This document shows, in pieces, positions 1 to 12,216 of a stretch of 64,000 nt of DNA. Position numbers and translations under genes: made by a program. The notes beneath the pieces are model-generated. The model searched no databases and was not told where the DNA came from. It was given only the letters and a program-made list of their open reading frames with translations. The stretch's first letter is position 1, and each line of letters begins with the position of its first letter. Origin of the DNA: Selaginella moellendorffii (Eukaryota > Streptophyta > Lycopodiopsida > Selaginellales > Selaginellaceae); assembly GCF_000143415.4 (NCBI RefSeq), contig NW_003314261.1:4313416-4377415 (forward strand), written 5' to 3'.

Positions 1-51
1 GATGGTAAATACAGTATAGTCGATTCAATGTGCTAATGAGTTTGTTTTTAG

Positions 52-1546
52 TAGCACGGGAGGATACTATCTCAATCGAAGGGAGATATTTGGACATGCA
101 TATGGATCCGCTAGTGGACTCTACTTGCCTGCAAGAGTCATCAGAGCTGGTGGAGGCTACTATCCATATCAACGCTAAGTAAGTTGACCATGCTCCACTT
201 GATGCTGCCCATACCACTGAGTCAATCTTGTCCACGTATCCAACTGATGGTGACCAGGCGCCATTGGACCCGCATGAGGCCACCCCAGCCGCCGAGCCGG
301 TCGTATCCTCATTTCCAACGGACTCAACGTGTGCCCAATCGTCTAACTACGCGCCGTTAGAACCTCCCTACACCGCCCCTGCTGCCTGTTTGGTCATGTC
401 CACTTTGCCAATGGAGGCACCAGCTGAAATGGCGTGTGATCACACGCCATCGGAACCACCCCATGCCACTGTTGAGCCAGTTGTACCAGAGTCTACAGCT
501 GAAATGGCATGTGTTCACACGCCATCGGATGCGATTGACCCCACATTGCAGAGGAGAGTATTTCCGCCTTTCACGTTTCCTCGACTAAAACCCTCTCAAC
601 GACCATCGGGAGCACCATTCGCTAATATTGTAGATGGTAAAATTGACTTGTACCATTTTTTATGCTGACGCATTTCATTTCAGAGTCACGGCGAAGGTAC
701 TGTATTGTTTTTGATCTGAACGGTGTCCTTTTCTCCCATGAGTGTGGCTCTTCCTCGAATGTCACTGCACCCTCCAAAGCCTGCGGTCGCAAGTTGGTCA
801 AAAGAGACAGATTCACATTAATCACACGGGAGAAACTGCAGGATCTAATAATGACCATGCGACACTTAAAACAGAGGGCCGGGTTCAATTTGCAATTGGG
901 AGTTTGGACATCCATGATGCGCCACAATGCATTAACGTTGCTACAGATGATGCACGATCAGAGGCGAGTAATATTACCATTTGACTTTCTCCTAACGCAG
1001 GAGGATTGCTTGACTATGGTCCATGTGAAGGGTAGCAAGCCCATCTTCGTCAAGCCAGAGGCTGTAGTGATGAACCGGACTGCTAGGTCAAGTGAAATCC
1101 TCATCATCGATGACTCGCTGATTAAAGCTGCAGTGAACACGCACACATATGCAGTGCACCCCATCTCTTGCAGTATGGAAACTAGGGAGAAGAAACTGTA
1201 TGTTCTGGGGGACCTTGCAAAACGGCTTGGAGCGATGGTGATAGAGAACCGGTCAGTCCAGGAGGTGGCTGTAGAAATCAACCAAATGGCAGATGGAACG
1301 GTATATCAGAAGCCATTTGATCGGACAGACACCAGTCATCATTTATGGCATGTATATTGTCTAGCCAAGCACTATCCGCATCTCCATAATCTGCTCAATT
1401 GGATGGGCTCTTCGACCACTGAACATGAGCGTGGACGTATTAGAGAAGAGATGGCATTACTATTGGGTTTAAATCCTGATAGTGTGGAGAGTGATGAAAT
1501 TCCAAGATTATTATATAGGCGTTGGAGGCAAAAAATAACAGTCTGA
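52..1546 (+). CDS. FCP1/NIF-like HAD-fold phosphatase protein (5' partial)
   Basis: A short intron at 637-683 (gtaaaa...cag) joins an upstream low-complexity exon to a catalytic-like exon in one frame. The upstream part has Pro/Thr-rich repeats built around DHAPLD, HTPSEPP and AEMAC. The downstream part is an FCP1-homology (HAD) domain: FDLNGVLF near 715-735, LGVWTSMMRHNA near 895-930, a lone Lys in VKPEAVV, and the paired acids in LIIDDSLIKA near 1104-1130. The usual DxD nucleophile motif is DLN, so the second Asp is Asn, as I recall for a plant subgroup of this family; phosphatase activity is uncertain. Reading upstream in the same frame, a TAA lies at 180-182 inside otherwise continuous repeat-like coding, and a possible acceptor lies at 50-51. 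So the gene either starts after 182, has another 5' structure, or is damaged. Stop is TGA at 1544-1546. Confidence 0.6.
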
Positions 1547-2219
1547 GATGGCATGTATTTATTTAAAAATGTAACTTATTATGGCATGGGGTTCCATGCC
1601 ATTGTATTAATATTAAAAGACAATTCTTTGAGAGGATTTGCATTATACTAGAAGTGTTACAGCATGTTATTGGAAGTCTACGAAGTTGTTTTATTAATAA
1701 TGGGAAAGTAAAGATTGAATGGGGACTTGGGCTCCACCTAGACTCGGAGCAACTGAGCCAATATTAAAAGGATGGAAAGAAATTGGACAACGATGACAAG
1801 GAGAAGAGAGAGGTGAAGCAGTGGCAGGGGGAGGAGAAGTGATTGAGTAGACATTTTCTTGTTTAAAATAAAATGGCATGTGCCTCAATGCAGTTGAATT
1901 TTGTTATATTTATATACTATATAAAGGTTTGGAAACCTTATTTTACAAGTGGGATAATGACAATTCCCACTTTAACGAAATAGAGCTTTAAAGGACATGG
2001 CGAGAGCTAAGGCTGGGGGGAGGATTGGCTTGGGAACGGCGTGACGAGCAAGGGCAATCAAGATCTAAGCACAATAAGGGCTTTGACCTAGTGTGGACTC
2101 CAGTAAGCCTCGCCCGGGCTGACGCCCATTTTAGAACCGCTACATTGACCCGTGTCCAAATTTGCAATCTAGCACCATTCCATATTTAGTACGTTTTGAG
2201 CTTGTCCCAAAGACTAACT
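1547..2219. other. Intergenic, no gene seen
   Basis: This holds the 3' flank of the HAD-like gene. There is a TATATAAAGG string near 1919, followed by a small perfect-arm palindrome (AAGGTTT/AAACCTT) near 1925-1940. No open frame resembles a known protein. Confidence 0.5.
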
Positions 2220-2830
2220 CCTGATACTAAGGGAGGCTTGGGGTGAAAGCCCAAAGTGTGTGTTTTTCAAGGGGGGCTTGTGGGGGGTTCCAAATGTATA
2301 GTAGGGATAGTGGGTAGGTCGAGCATGGCCAACTAACCTGAGGCATAGTCTAGCTCCCACTTGCATGCCTGTCCTTGTTCTGCGTTCGGCTTGGGTCTAA
2401 GCCCAAGTTTCATTCCATGATAGCTGGTGGAATACCCATGTCCTCACGTTAGGCCACCGGTATGCTGAAATAGCACTAGACTCTGTTTGGCTTCGTTTTG
2501 TGTGCTGGTCCTAGCATTCGGATGCTGGTTACTCTAGGACTGTTCCAAGTCTCTCTATGCCCCTATCCCTTTGCTCCTTGGGCTATATGCTTGGGAGTTG
2601 TTCCGTGGTTTAGTTCTGTCACTCCTTGGCTCCATACTTGGGAGTTTGGCACTATTCCTTTGTTCAATGGCCCAAGGCCTTAATACTCGGGTTCCACACC
2701 ACGTTCCTTTGGACACATGGCATCTGTCATGTGGCACAAAGAGGGTTTAAGTTCCGCTTTGTGGTGTTATCCTATGGTAAATCACCATAGGATAAAGGGT
2801 AAAAACCACATGAGCTACACCCCCCTTTAA
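2220..2830 (+). mobile_element. LTR fragment of a retrotransposon (family with 80-bp core)
   Basis: The stretch carries the core shared by all LTR-like repeats of this window: GGTGAAAGCCCAAAG, then a G-rich run, then GGGGTTCCAAATGTATAGTAGGGATAGTG (in two parts, 2242-2320). Beyond 2330 it matches, in reverse complement, 17161-17660 along most of its length, including TCCTATGGTAAATCACCATAGG near 2770 (itself a palindrome). No coding sequence. It is interpreted as a solo or truncated LTR; its exact ends are not visible. Confidence 0.6.
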
Positions 2831-5344
2831 GAAAGATTGATGTCTTTGTTAATGCATACTCTAGTCCAAACCACCACAAAAAAAAAACTTTAGAAAAACT
2901 TTATGGTGTTCACACTTTGTGAGAAATGCATCAACTTAAATGAGTTAGGTGGCAATCTCTCTATTTAACGCAAATGTGCTACAACTTAGATGCCTTCTAG
3001 TTGTTATCAACAAGAAAATAACTAATAGAATTAGCCACCTTTGCAAGGTTGGGGCCTCTGGCTTCTCTCTATATATCACATGTAAGTAGGGGCATATCAT
3101 CTTTTATAAATTAGATGACACCTAAAGCATAAGCAAAGAATCCAAACCCATCTGTAAAGTTTAGATAAACTATTATAAACAAGTAGTTAGAGTTGTTTAC
3201 ATAGTTATACCCTTTTTAATGAAATAAGGAACATCAAGAAAGAGGTGAGTAATATGACCAGTTGAAATTAGCTATCCCATGACTAAAGATTTCACTATGC
3301 ACATTAAGTGCTAAAGCCAGTCTATCTATATTGGCCAAAACCCAAGATCAAAAGATGGATAATATTAAAGTTATAAACAATGATATCTTAAAGACTTAAT
3401 TATCAGTAAATAAATTTTTAGATTAGAACACAAAAGTATTCCAAATAAGTTATTATTAGATAAACCAAAATTATAGTATAGGAACCACCAAGATCATTAT
3501 AGCTAAAAGTCATAGGATTAACCATTCAACAAAATTTATTAACAAATATATCATCAAGAAAACTCAATAATAAAGTTTAACTACCAGATACTATAGATAG
3601 CATGCCAAAAAAATTTAAAAAAACAACTAAGAAAACATAAAGTATCATTGACAAATAAATGTATCACCCAAAAGAAATAACATTCTAATCTATCAGAATC
3701 AACTTAATCAATAATTCATAAAACAAAATGAATGTTGTAAAGAAAAAAAAACTTATTAAAGTGAATCATCACTTAAAGCTCTTTAGCAACAAAATTAACC
3801 AGATTGAAGATACCTTACTTAGTATTTGAGACAATCCTTTGAAAATACTCAGCTACAGATAATATATTATTAAGGAATGAATCACTACATTCAAGATTCA
3901 ATGAAATCCAACATCATGAATTAAACACAACCAAATAATATTGATAGAAGTAAAATCTAAAAGTTTATCTAATAAAGCAAGCCCATCATTACTAAATCAT
4001 CATTAAGTGAAGCAAGTGTCAGTAATCCTCAAAAAAATATATAAATAACCACTAATAGCAAAGCAACTAATAATCATTTGTCAACTTACCATCACAAAAC
4101 CCAAACATTAAACTAATGTCACCAAGTCATATACTTGTTCAACAAGAAGGTAACACTCCAGGTATAAGATATAAAAATATGGGCAAGTATGAACAAAATG
4201 ACCATTTGAATCCAATAAAACCACAATAAATTTACCAATATGTTTAGCTAATAGCTTGAGCATATCCAAAGAGGCTAGATAACGTGATTAACACTTAGGT
4301 GAAACTAAAGTAAAGACTATAAAACAGACTTATATAAGCACAACCTCCTAATGGATAAAATTATAATATAGATATTAACACCTTAACCGTAAATAACTAA
4401 GTTAAACATCACCATCTCAGCTAAGGCACAAAGCTATTAAAACCAAATCAAGATTAGTGAAAGCTCATTACTTTCATAGAATTTAACAAAATGCAAGGTG
4501 TAATTTACCATCTAATATAATGCTATAGAAAAAAGGCAAAATGTCATCTTTTTAGAAAAGTGCAATTGCCATTTTTCTACACCAACTTTAGACTCTATTC
4601 AACTTAATTGTTTTAGCCCAAAAAGTCAATATCTTTTTTAGATCATATCATATAAATTACTTACTAAAGTTGTACAACTAGCTTATAAAACAGAATGGTT
4701 TTCGAGCAAAATAATTAATAAATTAGCCATTAGAAAAATTTAAGAAAATTTATAAATAGTTTTCCATCCTAGAAAAGAATGACTTTAAATCCAGGAGTAC
4801 AAACTTTCAAGACTCAACTAACTTCCTCCTACCTATAATTTCACCTAAGTTCACCTTAACATAAATTTTCATGATTTAACAATATGTTTACACATTGAAC
4901 ATCATGCCTATATTTTCAACATCAAACATCAATATCTATAAAATACAAATAAATACTTAAGACCCAATCATGAAGACTATATCTTTAGATATCCATATTG
5001 CACTAATATTCCAAGATCTAATGTGAAGCTAAAACATTAACAAGAAAAATGATATGAAAAAGCAAACTCTAAGGAAAAACACCTTATCACTCAAAACAAT
5101 AATGTCACTTCCACTAACACAAGTGCTAGTAATGTCAATACATTAACTTCATACCTTCTCCATCCAACAATCTACTTCAAGTGCTAATAGGTTTATAGCA
5201 AATAAATGTTATAACTTTTTCCAACACTTTAATGGGCAACTTCTCAAGAACCAATATATCAATTCAAGCTTAGCATAAAAGACCACTATTGAGAACTAAG
5301 TCAAAGCTACTTTAATGTTACTACTTTATAAGTAAACTAGCTTT
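2831..5344. other. AT-rich repeat-like DNA without genes
   Basis: About 2.5 kb of strongly A/T-biased sequence with stops in all frames. Its composition matches 16260-19260, which contains recognisable decayed integrase, so this is probably an old transposon that has lost its signal. I recognise no protein remnant in it. Confidence 0.5.
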
Positions 5345-7044
5345 TGTGAGACACAAAATCCCTAGACCCCAAAGTGTGCCGGAAGGGTGCCACGAGGTAG
5401 TGGCCGAAGCAAAAGCCAAACAAACATAACACGTTTGGACCAAAAGCTTCGACTTGAAAGGTCGAGAGCGGGAGCGGAACTCCCAACAAAAGTGCTCGAG
5501 GAACAAGCATGAAGTGAGCAATAAGCAAGGCCCCAAAAAGGGACCTAAAAGGACCAATATATGACACATGGAAGTGTCCGAGATGGACCTTAGATGGAGT
5601 CCAAGATGGACCCAAGATGGAGTCCGAGATGGACCCGAGATGGAGTCCGAGATGGAGTCTGAGATGGACCCGAGATGGACCCGAGATGGAGTCCGAGATG
5701 GAGTCTAAGATGGATTCCGAGATGGACCCGAGATGGAATCCGAGATGGAGTCTGAAGTTGAGACTGAGACCGAGACCAAGACCGGGACCGAGACCGAGAC
5801 TGAGATACGGACCGAGACCGAGATGCGGACCGAGACCGAGACCGAGCCCGAGCCCGAGGCCAAGTCCGAGTCCAAGTCCGAGTCCCAATCCCAGTCCGAG
5901 TCCGAGTCCAAGTCCGAGTCTGAGTTCAAGTCTGAGAGGGTGAAATGCTAAAGCATTCATCTCCCAGACCCTAGAGGGTTTGGTGAGCTCCAAAAGTATA
6001 GAAGGGGGAGGACTCCAATGGAGCTAGTTTGGCCAGGAAAGGCCAGTTTGGCCCAGGAAGGCCGTGCCCAAGTGTTGGGTGACGGGATAACCACTGGGAG
6101 GTCCAAGACTAGAATGAATACGGACTGTTGGCTCTTCAAAGCCGACCTCAAGCGGCTCGAGAAGACTCTCGCGCTTCCTCCTGGATCATGCCAACTTTCG
6201 GTGCCGATAACGGGTACGTCACGTTACGTAGAGCCCTCCTGTTTTTAGCCATTCTTTCCAGAATTTTGTCATGTCAATCGTCCCGGGGGAACTAGAGCCG
6301 TCTCTTGAACACTTCACCAAGCTACCCCGCTTGTACTTACTTGGATACCTGGTGTGGCTCAACGAAACCTCGCTCTAAGCCCATGGCTAGAGCACCAAAA
6401 GGTAGAAGGTGGGGAGAGTACCCATGAGGCTTGCGTAAGGCCCCAGTGTTCCAAAATATTGTCCCAAAGTCCCAGACTATGGAAAGGAAGAGGAGTGGCC
6501 CTCTGGTGTAGTGACCAATGGTACAGTCATGTGGTGAGGAAGTCCTAGAGGACAGTGGGAGTTAGTGGTCGGGCCTACGAGCCTTGTCCCAGTGGCAGTA
6601 TGGGCAAACACGGCCATGGACAGAAAAGGGATTTGGTGGGGACTGCAAAAGGGATATTGGGGAAGGCTGTTCTTTATGTCTGCAGGCATTTTAAGGATGC
6701 TAAGGAGTGGATCTTGGATGGTCACTCTTGGATGGATAGCCCATTCTTTGAAAGATGGGACTGTGATGTAGGTCATATTGGATCACCGGTGTGACCAAGG
6801 TGAAGGGGCATAGCCTTAATGTAACGAGCTAATATGTCGGTGGTACCTTGGGGTGTTGGTCATGGGATCAGACATGTGAAGCACTTGGACCAAGTGCAAA
6901 GGTTGAGTGGCATGAATGCCATTCTTGGGGCTAGTAAGCCCCAAGTCCTGAATGGGACTTATGGAGGTTGTGAATGAGACTCCTCCAAGTGGTCGGAAGT
7001 GCGATTAAGTGACTAAAGTAGAATGGAAAAATTAGTCACTTACA
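5345..7044 (+). mobile_element. Left LTR of an LTR retrotransposon (LTR-A)
   Basis: The sequence starts TGTGAGACACAAAATCCC and ends TTAGTCACTTACA. It is repeated in the same orientation at 8495-9893 with high similarity over most of its length, and its start matches 63053 and (reversed) 12632. Order inside: a conserved 5' block to about 5570, a GA-rich minisatellite to about 5940, the shared core (AAAAGTATAG near 5993), then a long unique-looking block to the end. Between about 6115 and 6333 it differs from LTR-B by an insertion of about 140 bp and an inverted segment. It is followed by a primer binding site at 7048. Confidence 0.75.
5571..5940 (+). repeat. GA-rich minisatellite inside LTR-A
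   Basis: Units of 6-18 bp built from GAGATGGACCC and GAGATGGAGTCC pass gradually into GAGACCGAGACC and finally GAGTCCGAGTCC. The plus strand is almost free of T. It is open in several frames on both strands only because the unit length is a multiple of three; the low-complexity translations (for example runs of SD, RP or GL) are not evidence of a gene. Confidence 0.85.
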
Positions 7045-7047
7045 ACT

Positions 7048-7059
7048 TGGTATTAGAGC
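7048..7059 (+). other. Primer binding site (tRNA-Met type)
   Basis: TGGTATTAGAGC lies 3 bp after the LTR end. It differs by one C-to-T change from TGGTATCAGAGC, the usual plant LTR-retrotransposon site complementary to the 3' end of initiator tRNA-Met. Its position fixes the element's orientation as plus strand. Confidence 0.75.
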
Positions 7060-8494
7060 TGTTCCTTAGTCTGACTTTTATTGGTGCTCAAGTATATCAC
7101 CATTGATATTGGCATCGGAAGGTCTTAGGAGTGAACTTATCCTTGAGGAGTAACATGTCGAGAGGACATGGCTCTCTACTCAAGTTTATGCATGAACTTG
7201 GGCGCGATGTGGTGGATAGAAAAGGGGCCAGTAAGGGAATGACTTCGGGATCTTGGAAACAGTGTAAGGTTTTCCTCATTGAGTTGAGGATGTGATCCAG
7301 ATGAGCATTTGGCACAGCAAATGGGCTAATGTAGTTGTGGTAAACAATTATAGTTGGGATCACGGGAAAGATGCAAACCCCAAAAGGAGTCACAAGATGC
7401 AAACTCCAAAACAATAAAGGAGTCACAAGATTACCCTCATATAGTTGGGGCTAGTGCTCATAAATTTGAGACCGATATTGATGACTATGGGCGGCTAAAT
7501 ACAGAAGAGGACACAAATCCTTGAAATGGTAGCTAGGGCTACCTCTAATAAATGCTGGAACAACCCAAGGAATTGGGGGTGTACTCAGAGGATGAGTTGG
7601 TATTCTCATCACATGGACAAGTGGTCCTAAGGGGCAAAAGGTTACCCCAAGAGAACAAATCAAGTGTCGAAGTAACATTTGCAAAGATGGTCCTTATGAG
7701 TAGGACTTGAATACAAGAAGTTGTATTCTAGTGAGCTGGCACCTCAAAGGTAGGACTTAACAGGTTGTCGGATGACAAAGTCCAAAAAACCTAAATGACT
7801 CAAATAGAGTCAAGGAATAATCATAAAGGATTAATGGAAGCATTTGGACTGAGGTGTGTTATACCCCACGAAGGATGGGGGGGATCATAGGATCCAAGTA
7901 TGAGAACAGAGGGTATCTCATCGAAGGCAGAATGTGCCATGCTAAAGTCGTGGGTAAAGTGTTTCCCAAAAGAAAGCAACTTTGGCATAGAGTTGTGTGT
8001 GAACACTATGGTGCAATGCTAACTGATAGTTGGCATGAGAGATGACTGCTTTGGTGTTGGCAAAGACCCTGACATAAGTGGCGAGTGGGTTTATGAGAAC
8101 CCCTTCCTAGAGGAATCCTAATGGAAATGGGAATGGCATGGCCTAAGCTGAAAGGCATGCAATTGGAGTGTGGTGCCCAGATAATGATGGAGGTGTGGAA
8201 GCACTAAGCAATGAGTTGTAGGATTTGACAACTATGGGGCAACTAAGCAAGAGGTGCAAGGTAATTGGTTAAACGAGTAGAAGGTAGCTACCCAAAACTT
8301 CTTAATGGTATAAAGAAGTTAAATATACCCTTATGGGGGGATAAATTGCTTATGTGCCGATGTAGTAAGTCAATGTCGTAAAAGGGAATGCTCATTGTCA
8401 AAGAAGCCATCATTGGGACACCTAAACACTCTAGAACACCAGGAGTTAGTGTTTGATGTCACAAGGGCAATAGATAATGCCCAAGGGACTAAGT
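7060..8494 (+). mobile_element. Internal region of the 5.3-9.9 kb element, no pol genes
   Basis: Only about 1.4 kb separates the two LTRs. No reverse transcriptase, RNase H, integrase or protease motif is visible in any frame, so the element is either non-autonomous or has lost its coding part. The last bases before LTR-B (AAGGGACTAAG, 8483-8493) are a plausible degenerate polypurine tract. The open frames here look accidental. Confidence 0.5.
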
Positions 8495-9893
8495 TGTGAG
8501 ACACAAAATCCCTAGGCCCCAAAGTGGAGCCAGAAGGGTGCCACATGGTAGTGGCTGAAGCGAAAGCCAAACGAGTGTAACATGTTTGGACTAAAAGCTC
8601 CGACTTGAAAGGTCAAGAGCGGGAGTGGAACTCCCAACAAAGGGCTCGAGGAACAAGCACGAAGCGAGCAATAAGCGAGACTCCAAAAAGGGACCCAAAA
8701 GGACCAACACATAACATGTGGAAGTGTCCGAGATGGAGTCCAAGATGGAGTCCGAGAAGGACCCGAGATGGAGTCTGAGGTCAAGACCGAGACTAAGACC
8801 GAGACCGGGACCGGGACCGAGACCGAGACCGAGACCAAGGCCGAGGCCGAGACCGAGCCCGAGCTCGAGTCCGAGTCCGAGTCCAAGTCCAAGTCCGAGT
8901 CCGAGTCCGAGTCTGAGAGGGTGAAAGCCCAAAGTGTTCGTCTCCCAGACCCTAGGGGGTTTGGTGAGCTCTAAAAGTATAGTAAGGGGGAGGACTACAG
9001 TGGAGCCAGTTTGGCCTAGGAAGGCCGGACCCAGTGTTGGGTGATGAGCTGCCCACTGGGAAGTCCAAGACTAGAGTGAACACGGACCAACAAGCAGGGT
9101 AACTTGGTGAAGTGTTCAAGAGCCGGCTCTAGTTCCCCCGGGAGATCGACTGGCCAATGCTCCCAGTCCAAGTGTGGGTGGCATTACCTACTTGGATACC
9201 TGGTGTGGCTCAACGGAACCTCACTCTAAACCCATGGCTAGAGCACCCAAAGGCAGAAGGCGAGGAGAGTACCCACGAGGCCCGCATAGGGCCACGGTAT
9301 TCCAAAATGTTGCCCCAAAGTTCCAGACTATGGAAAGGAAGAGGAGTAGCCCTCTAGTGTGGTGACAAGGGACACAGTCACACAGTGAGGAAGTCCTAGA
9401 GGACAGTTGGACTTAGTGGTCGGGCCTGTGGGCCTTGATCCAGTGGCAATGTTGGTGAACACGGCCATGGACAGGAAGGGACTTGGTGGGGACCGGAAAG
9501 GAGACATTGGGGAAGGTTATTCCCCATTTCTGTAGGCATCCTGAGAATGTTATAGAGTGGATCTGGGATAGCCACTCATGGATGGATGGCCTAGTCTTTG
9601 AGAGACGGGATTGTAATGTAGGTGGTGTTGGACCACCGATGTGACCAAGGTGAATGGGCATGGCCTAGCATAACGGGCTGATATGTCAATGGTACCTTGG
9701 CATGTCGGTCATGGGATCAAACACGTGAAGCACTTGGACCAAGTGCAAAAGTTGAGTGGTGTGGATGCCATTCACGGGGCTAGCAAGCCCCAAGTTCTGA
9801 ATGGGATTTATGGATTTTGTGAATGAGACTCCTCCAAATGGTCAGAGGTGCGGTTAAGTGACTAAAGTAGAATGGAAAAATTAGTCACTTATA
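8495..9893 (+). mobile_element. Right LTR of the same element (LTR-B)
   Basis: A direct repeat of LTR-A: TGTGAGACAC at the start, the same 5' block, a shorter minisatellite (about 8721-8925), the shared core, and the same 3' block ending TTAGTCACTTA. It is about 300 bp shorter than LTR-A because it has fewer minisatellite units and lacks the 140-bp insert. No convincing target-site duplication is visible at the outer ends (5340-5344 against 9894-9898), so the pair may have been rearranged. Confidence 0.7.
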
Positions 9894-10904
9894 TAAGTCC
9901 CTAGCGAATGATGGATAGAAAATGCTATCCAAATGTCCAAGGTTATGAAGATAGGAGAAGTCCATCTACCCAAATTGAACAAAGCCCAAAATGAAATTTT
10001 AGCAAGGCTAGTGATGGGCATATAAAGGCTCATATGTAACAACATTAATCCTAGTGTGTGGGATTATAAGGTGAGCATACCCGGATTAAGAAACCACTCC
10101 CTAGGCTATCGGGTAGGTTCATCCCCAAGAATATTTACCAAGGCATGGTAGAAAGTGCAAAACTATCCTCCTAGTTTGGAAGCGAATAACAAAAGGAAAT
10201 ATGTGAAGCCAAAAGTAAGTAGTAAGGGGATAGAACCAAACCATAAGAATTGAAGAGCATAACCAAGGGTGGTTGTGTTAGTTGGGAGTGGAGAATCAAG
10301 TGGGCGCTCAAGCATATTATTACTAGCAACTGTGGTGCCATGAAAAGTCTAAAACATAGAATTATCCATGCTAAACCATATGGCAATTAAAAAGCTTGTG
10401 AAGGGAGAGGCCTTAGCAAGCTAAGAAACAAAGTTCCTTCAAGGTTTCCAAAAACAATTCTATGTAGTATAGTACCTAGAGAGCCAAGTGTAAATGGTTT
10501 ATAACACGCGCGAGATTAGAGTGGCACAGCAAAAGCGTGGTCTTAAAGCTTGCCATAAGGCAATGCTATCAAGGTTGGGGAAGTAGTTCCCAAGTGTTTA
10601 AAGGGATGACTTTGAACGAAAGTCGATGGTCAAGGACTTTCACACTTATGCATGAAACCATGTTACATTAGTCAGATGACTTGCTAAACAAAAGTGGCAA
10701 GTCAGGGGAATGAAGCCCCTAGTTGAAGGTGCTAATTTCAAAAGGGGTGGCCCATGGGGCTGAGCATGGAAAAGTTCATGCATGATCATAGACTTGTCAA
10801 GTGAGAGGACTTAGCAATTTGGAGGGACTAGGTTCCTAAGCTATGATCTGTAGCACGCTTTGAGTATAAATTGGTGCACCGGCATAGGGAGTCACGCCAC
10901 TATA
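9894..10904. other. Repeat-like DNA without recognisable genes
   Basis: The sequence has the composition of degraded retrotransposon internal DNA. No domain can be recognised in six frames. Confidence 0.45.
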
Positions 10905-12001
10905 AGGAAGAAACTCCCCGAGGTGTTGTAGGCTAAAAGATCCCCAAAAGCATGACCAAAATGACAAAGAGTTCATTGGATGGGACCGAGTCGAAGATCA
11001 AGTCCAAGACCGACTCTGAGACCAAGTTCGAGATGGAGTCCGGGATCAAGTCCGAAGCCGAATCGGAGACCAAGTTCAAGACCAAGTTTGAGACCAAGTT
11101 TGAGATAGAGTCCGAGATCCAAATTGGGTCCGAGATCGAGTCCGAGGTTAAGTCCGAAGTCAAGTTCGAGATCAGGTCCTAGATCGAGTCCGAGACCGAG
11201 TCCGAGTACTAATATGGGTGTCAAGGGGTGAAAGCCCAAAGCGTGTGTCTCCCGGGGGAGGGGGGGCTGCAGGGGGTTCCAAAAGTATAGTAGGGATAGT
11301 GAGGTTCAGGAACCAGCCTTGAAGGAACTCTCCAGTGGTGCTTCCAAACTGACTTGAGGTTGAGACTGGGGCTGAAGGGCCTTGAGTGGGAGTGAGCATG
11401 GGCTTGGGTGGTGCCGGAGGGGCCACCTAGGGAAGTGCTCAAGAGCAGCTCCCACTCCCGAAAGGGAAACCGACTGCGGTGCTCCCGGCTCACGTGGAGT
11501 GGTGCCCCACTTGAGTACCTTGTGGTTCATTAGTCCTCGCCCTTCCTAGGGGCTTGGGCCTTCCCTTCGGGATGGAAGTGGGGGGGTAGAGGTACCTATA
11601 CTAGGCCGTTAGGCCACGGTGTTTCGCCCCGATGTCCCGAAGCAAGTGTTACACCCAAGGCTTGGGATTTAGAGGGTCCCATGATCAAGTCTTGTTGTAC
11701 CAAGGGGTGTTAGGAACCTGGAGGCTTGATGTGCTTGACTGCTTGTGCCTGCGGGGAGTGTAGCCGAACCTTAAGTCCAATCTAACCTGGGGAGGGGGAT
11801 TGGGAGGGATTTGGGAATTCGTGGATGGAAGGCTAACTCTCCGTTGCTCGTGCAGTGAGTAGCTGAAACCAAGTAGGACCAAGTAGGAGCTGGTACAATA
11901 GGCAAAAACCTTGGCGAGGGAACTTAGCGCAAGCCAAGGCAGTGTTGGTTGGGTAGACGAGGTAAGCTGGCAAATTGGAAAGGAAAAATTTATGGCTTAC
12001 A
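10905..12001 (+). mobile_element. LTR (LTR-E), left arm of a long inverted pair
   Basis: This LTR-like block contains a GA-rich minisatellite (10980-11210), the shared core (GGTGAAAGCCCAAAG near 11227, AAAAGTATAGTAGGGATAG near 11280), and ends GGCTTACA at 12001, just before a primer binding site. Its first ~600 bp recur in reverse complement at 12632-13290. The exact 5' end is unclear; TGTTGTAGGC at 10924 is one candidate start, but homology with the other arm begins slightly upstream. Confidence 0.65.
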
Positions 12002-12004
12002 ATT

Positions 12005-12016
12005 TGGTATCGGAGC
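12005..12016 (+). other. Primer binding site (tRNA-Met type), second element
   Basis: TGGTATCGGAGC follows the LTR end CTTACA at 12001. It has one mismatch to the plant consensus TGGTATCAGAGC. The ~200 bp that follow (12017-12216) are AT-rich and break off at 12217, where a different LTR fragment begins. Confidence 0.7.
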
Positions 12017-12216
12017 GTAAATCTCTATCAATGGGGTGTGGCATTTATATTATATTTTATCAAATTGAGTTAGCCCTTGATACTCACTTAAACCTTTGTA
12101 TTAGTGACATAGGCATTACTCATAGTATTGTATAATTAATGATCAAGTTATTATGATTTCCATAGTATATTCCCATGATTGTGAATAATGTGTTTACAAA
12201 GTTTCTTAGTTAAACA

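Noticed and set aside
5617-5993. Long open frames on both strands over the GA repeats (low-complexity SD, RP, GL or ESE proteins)
   Set aside because: They arise only because the repeat unit is a multiple of three bases; all six frames stay open, and the same repeat sits in several LTR copies.
5340-9898. Target-site duplication of the 5.3-9.9 kb element
   Set aside because: The 5 bp on each side (gcttt and taagt) do not match under the LTR borders I chose.
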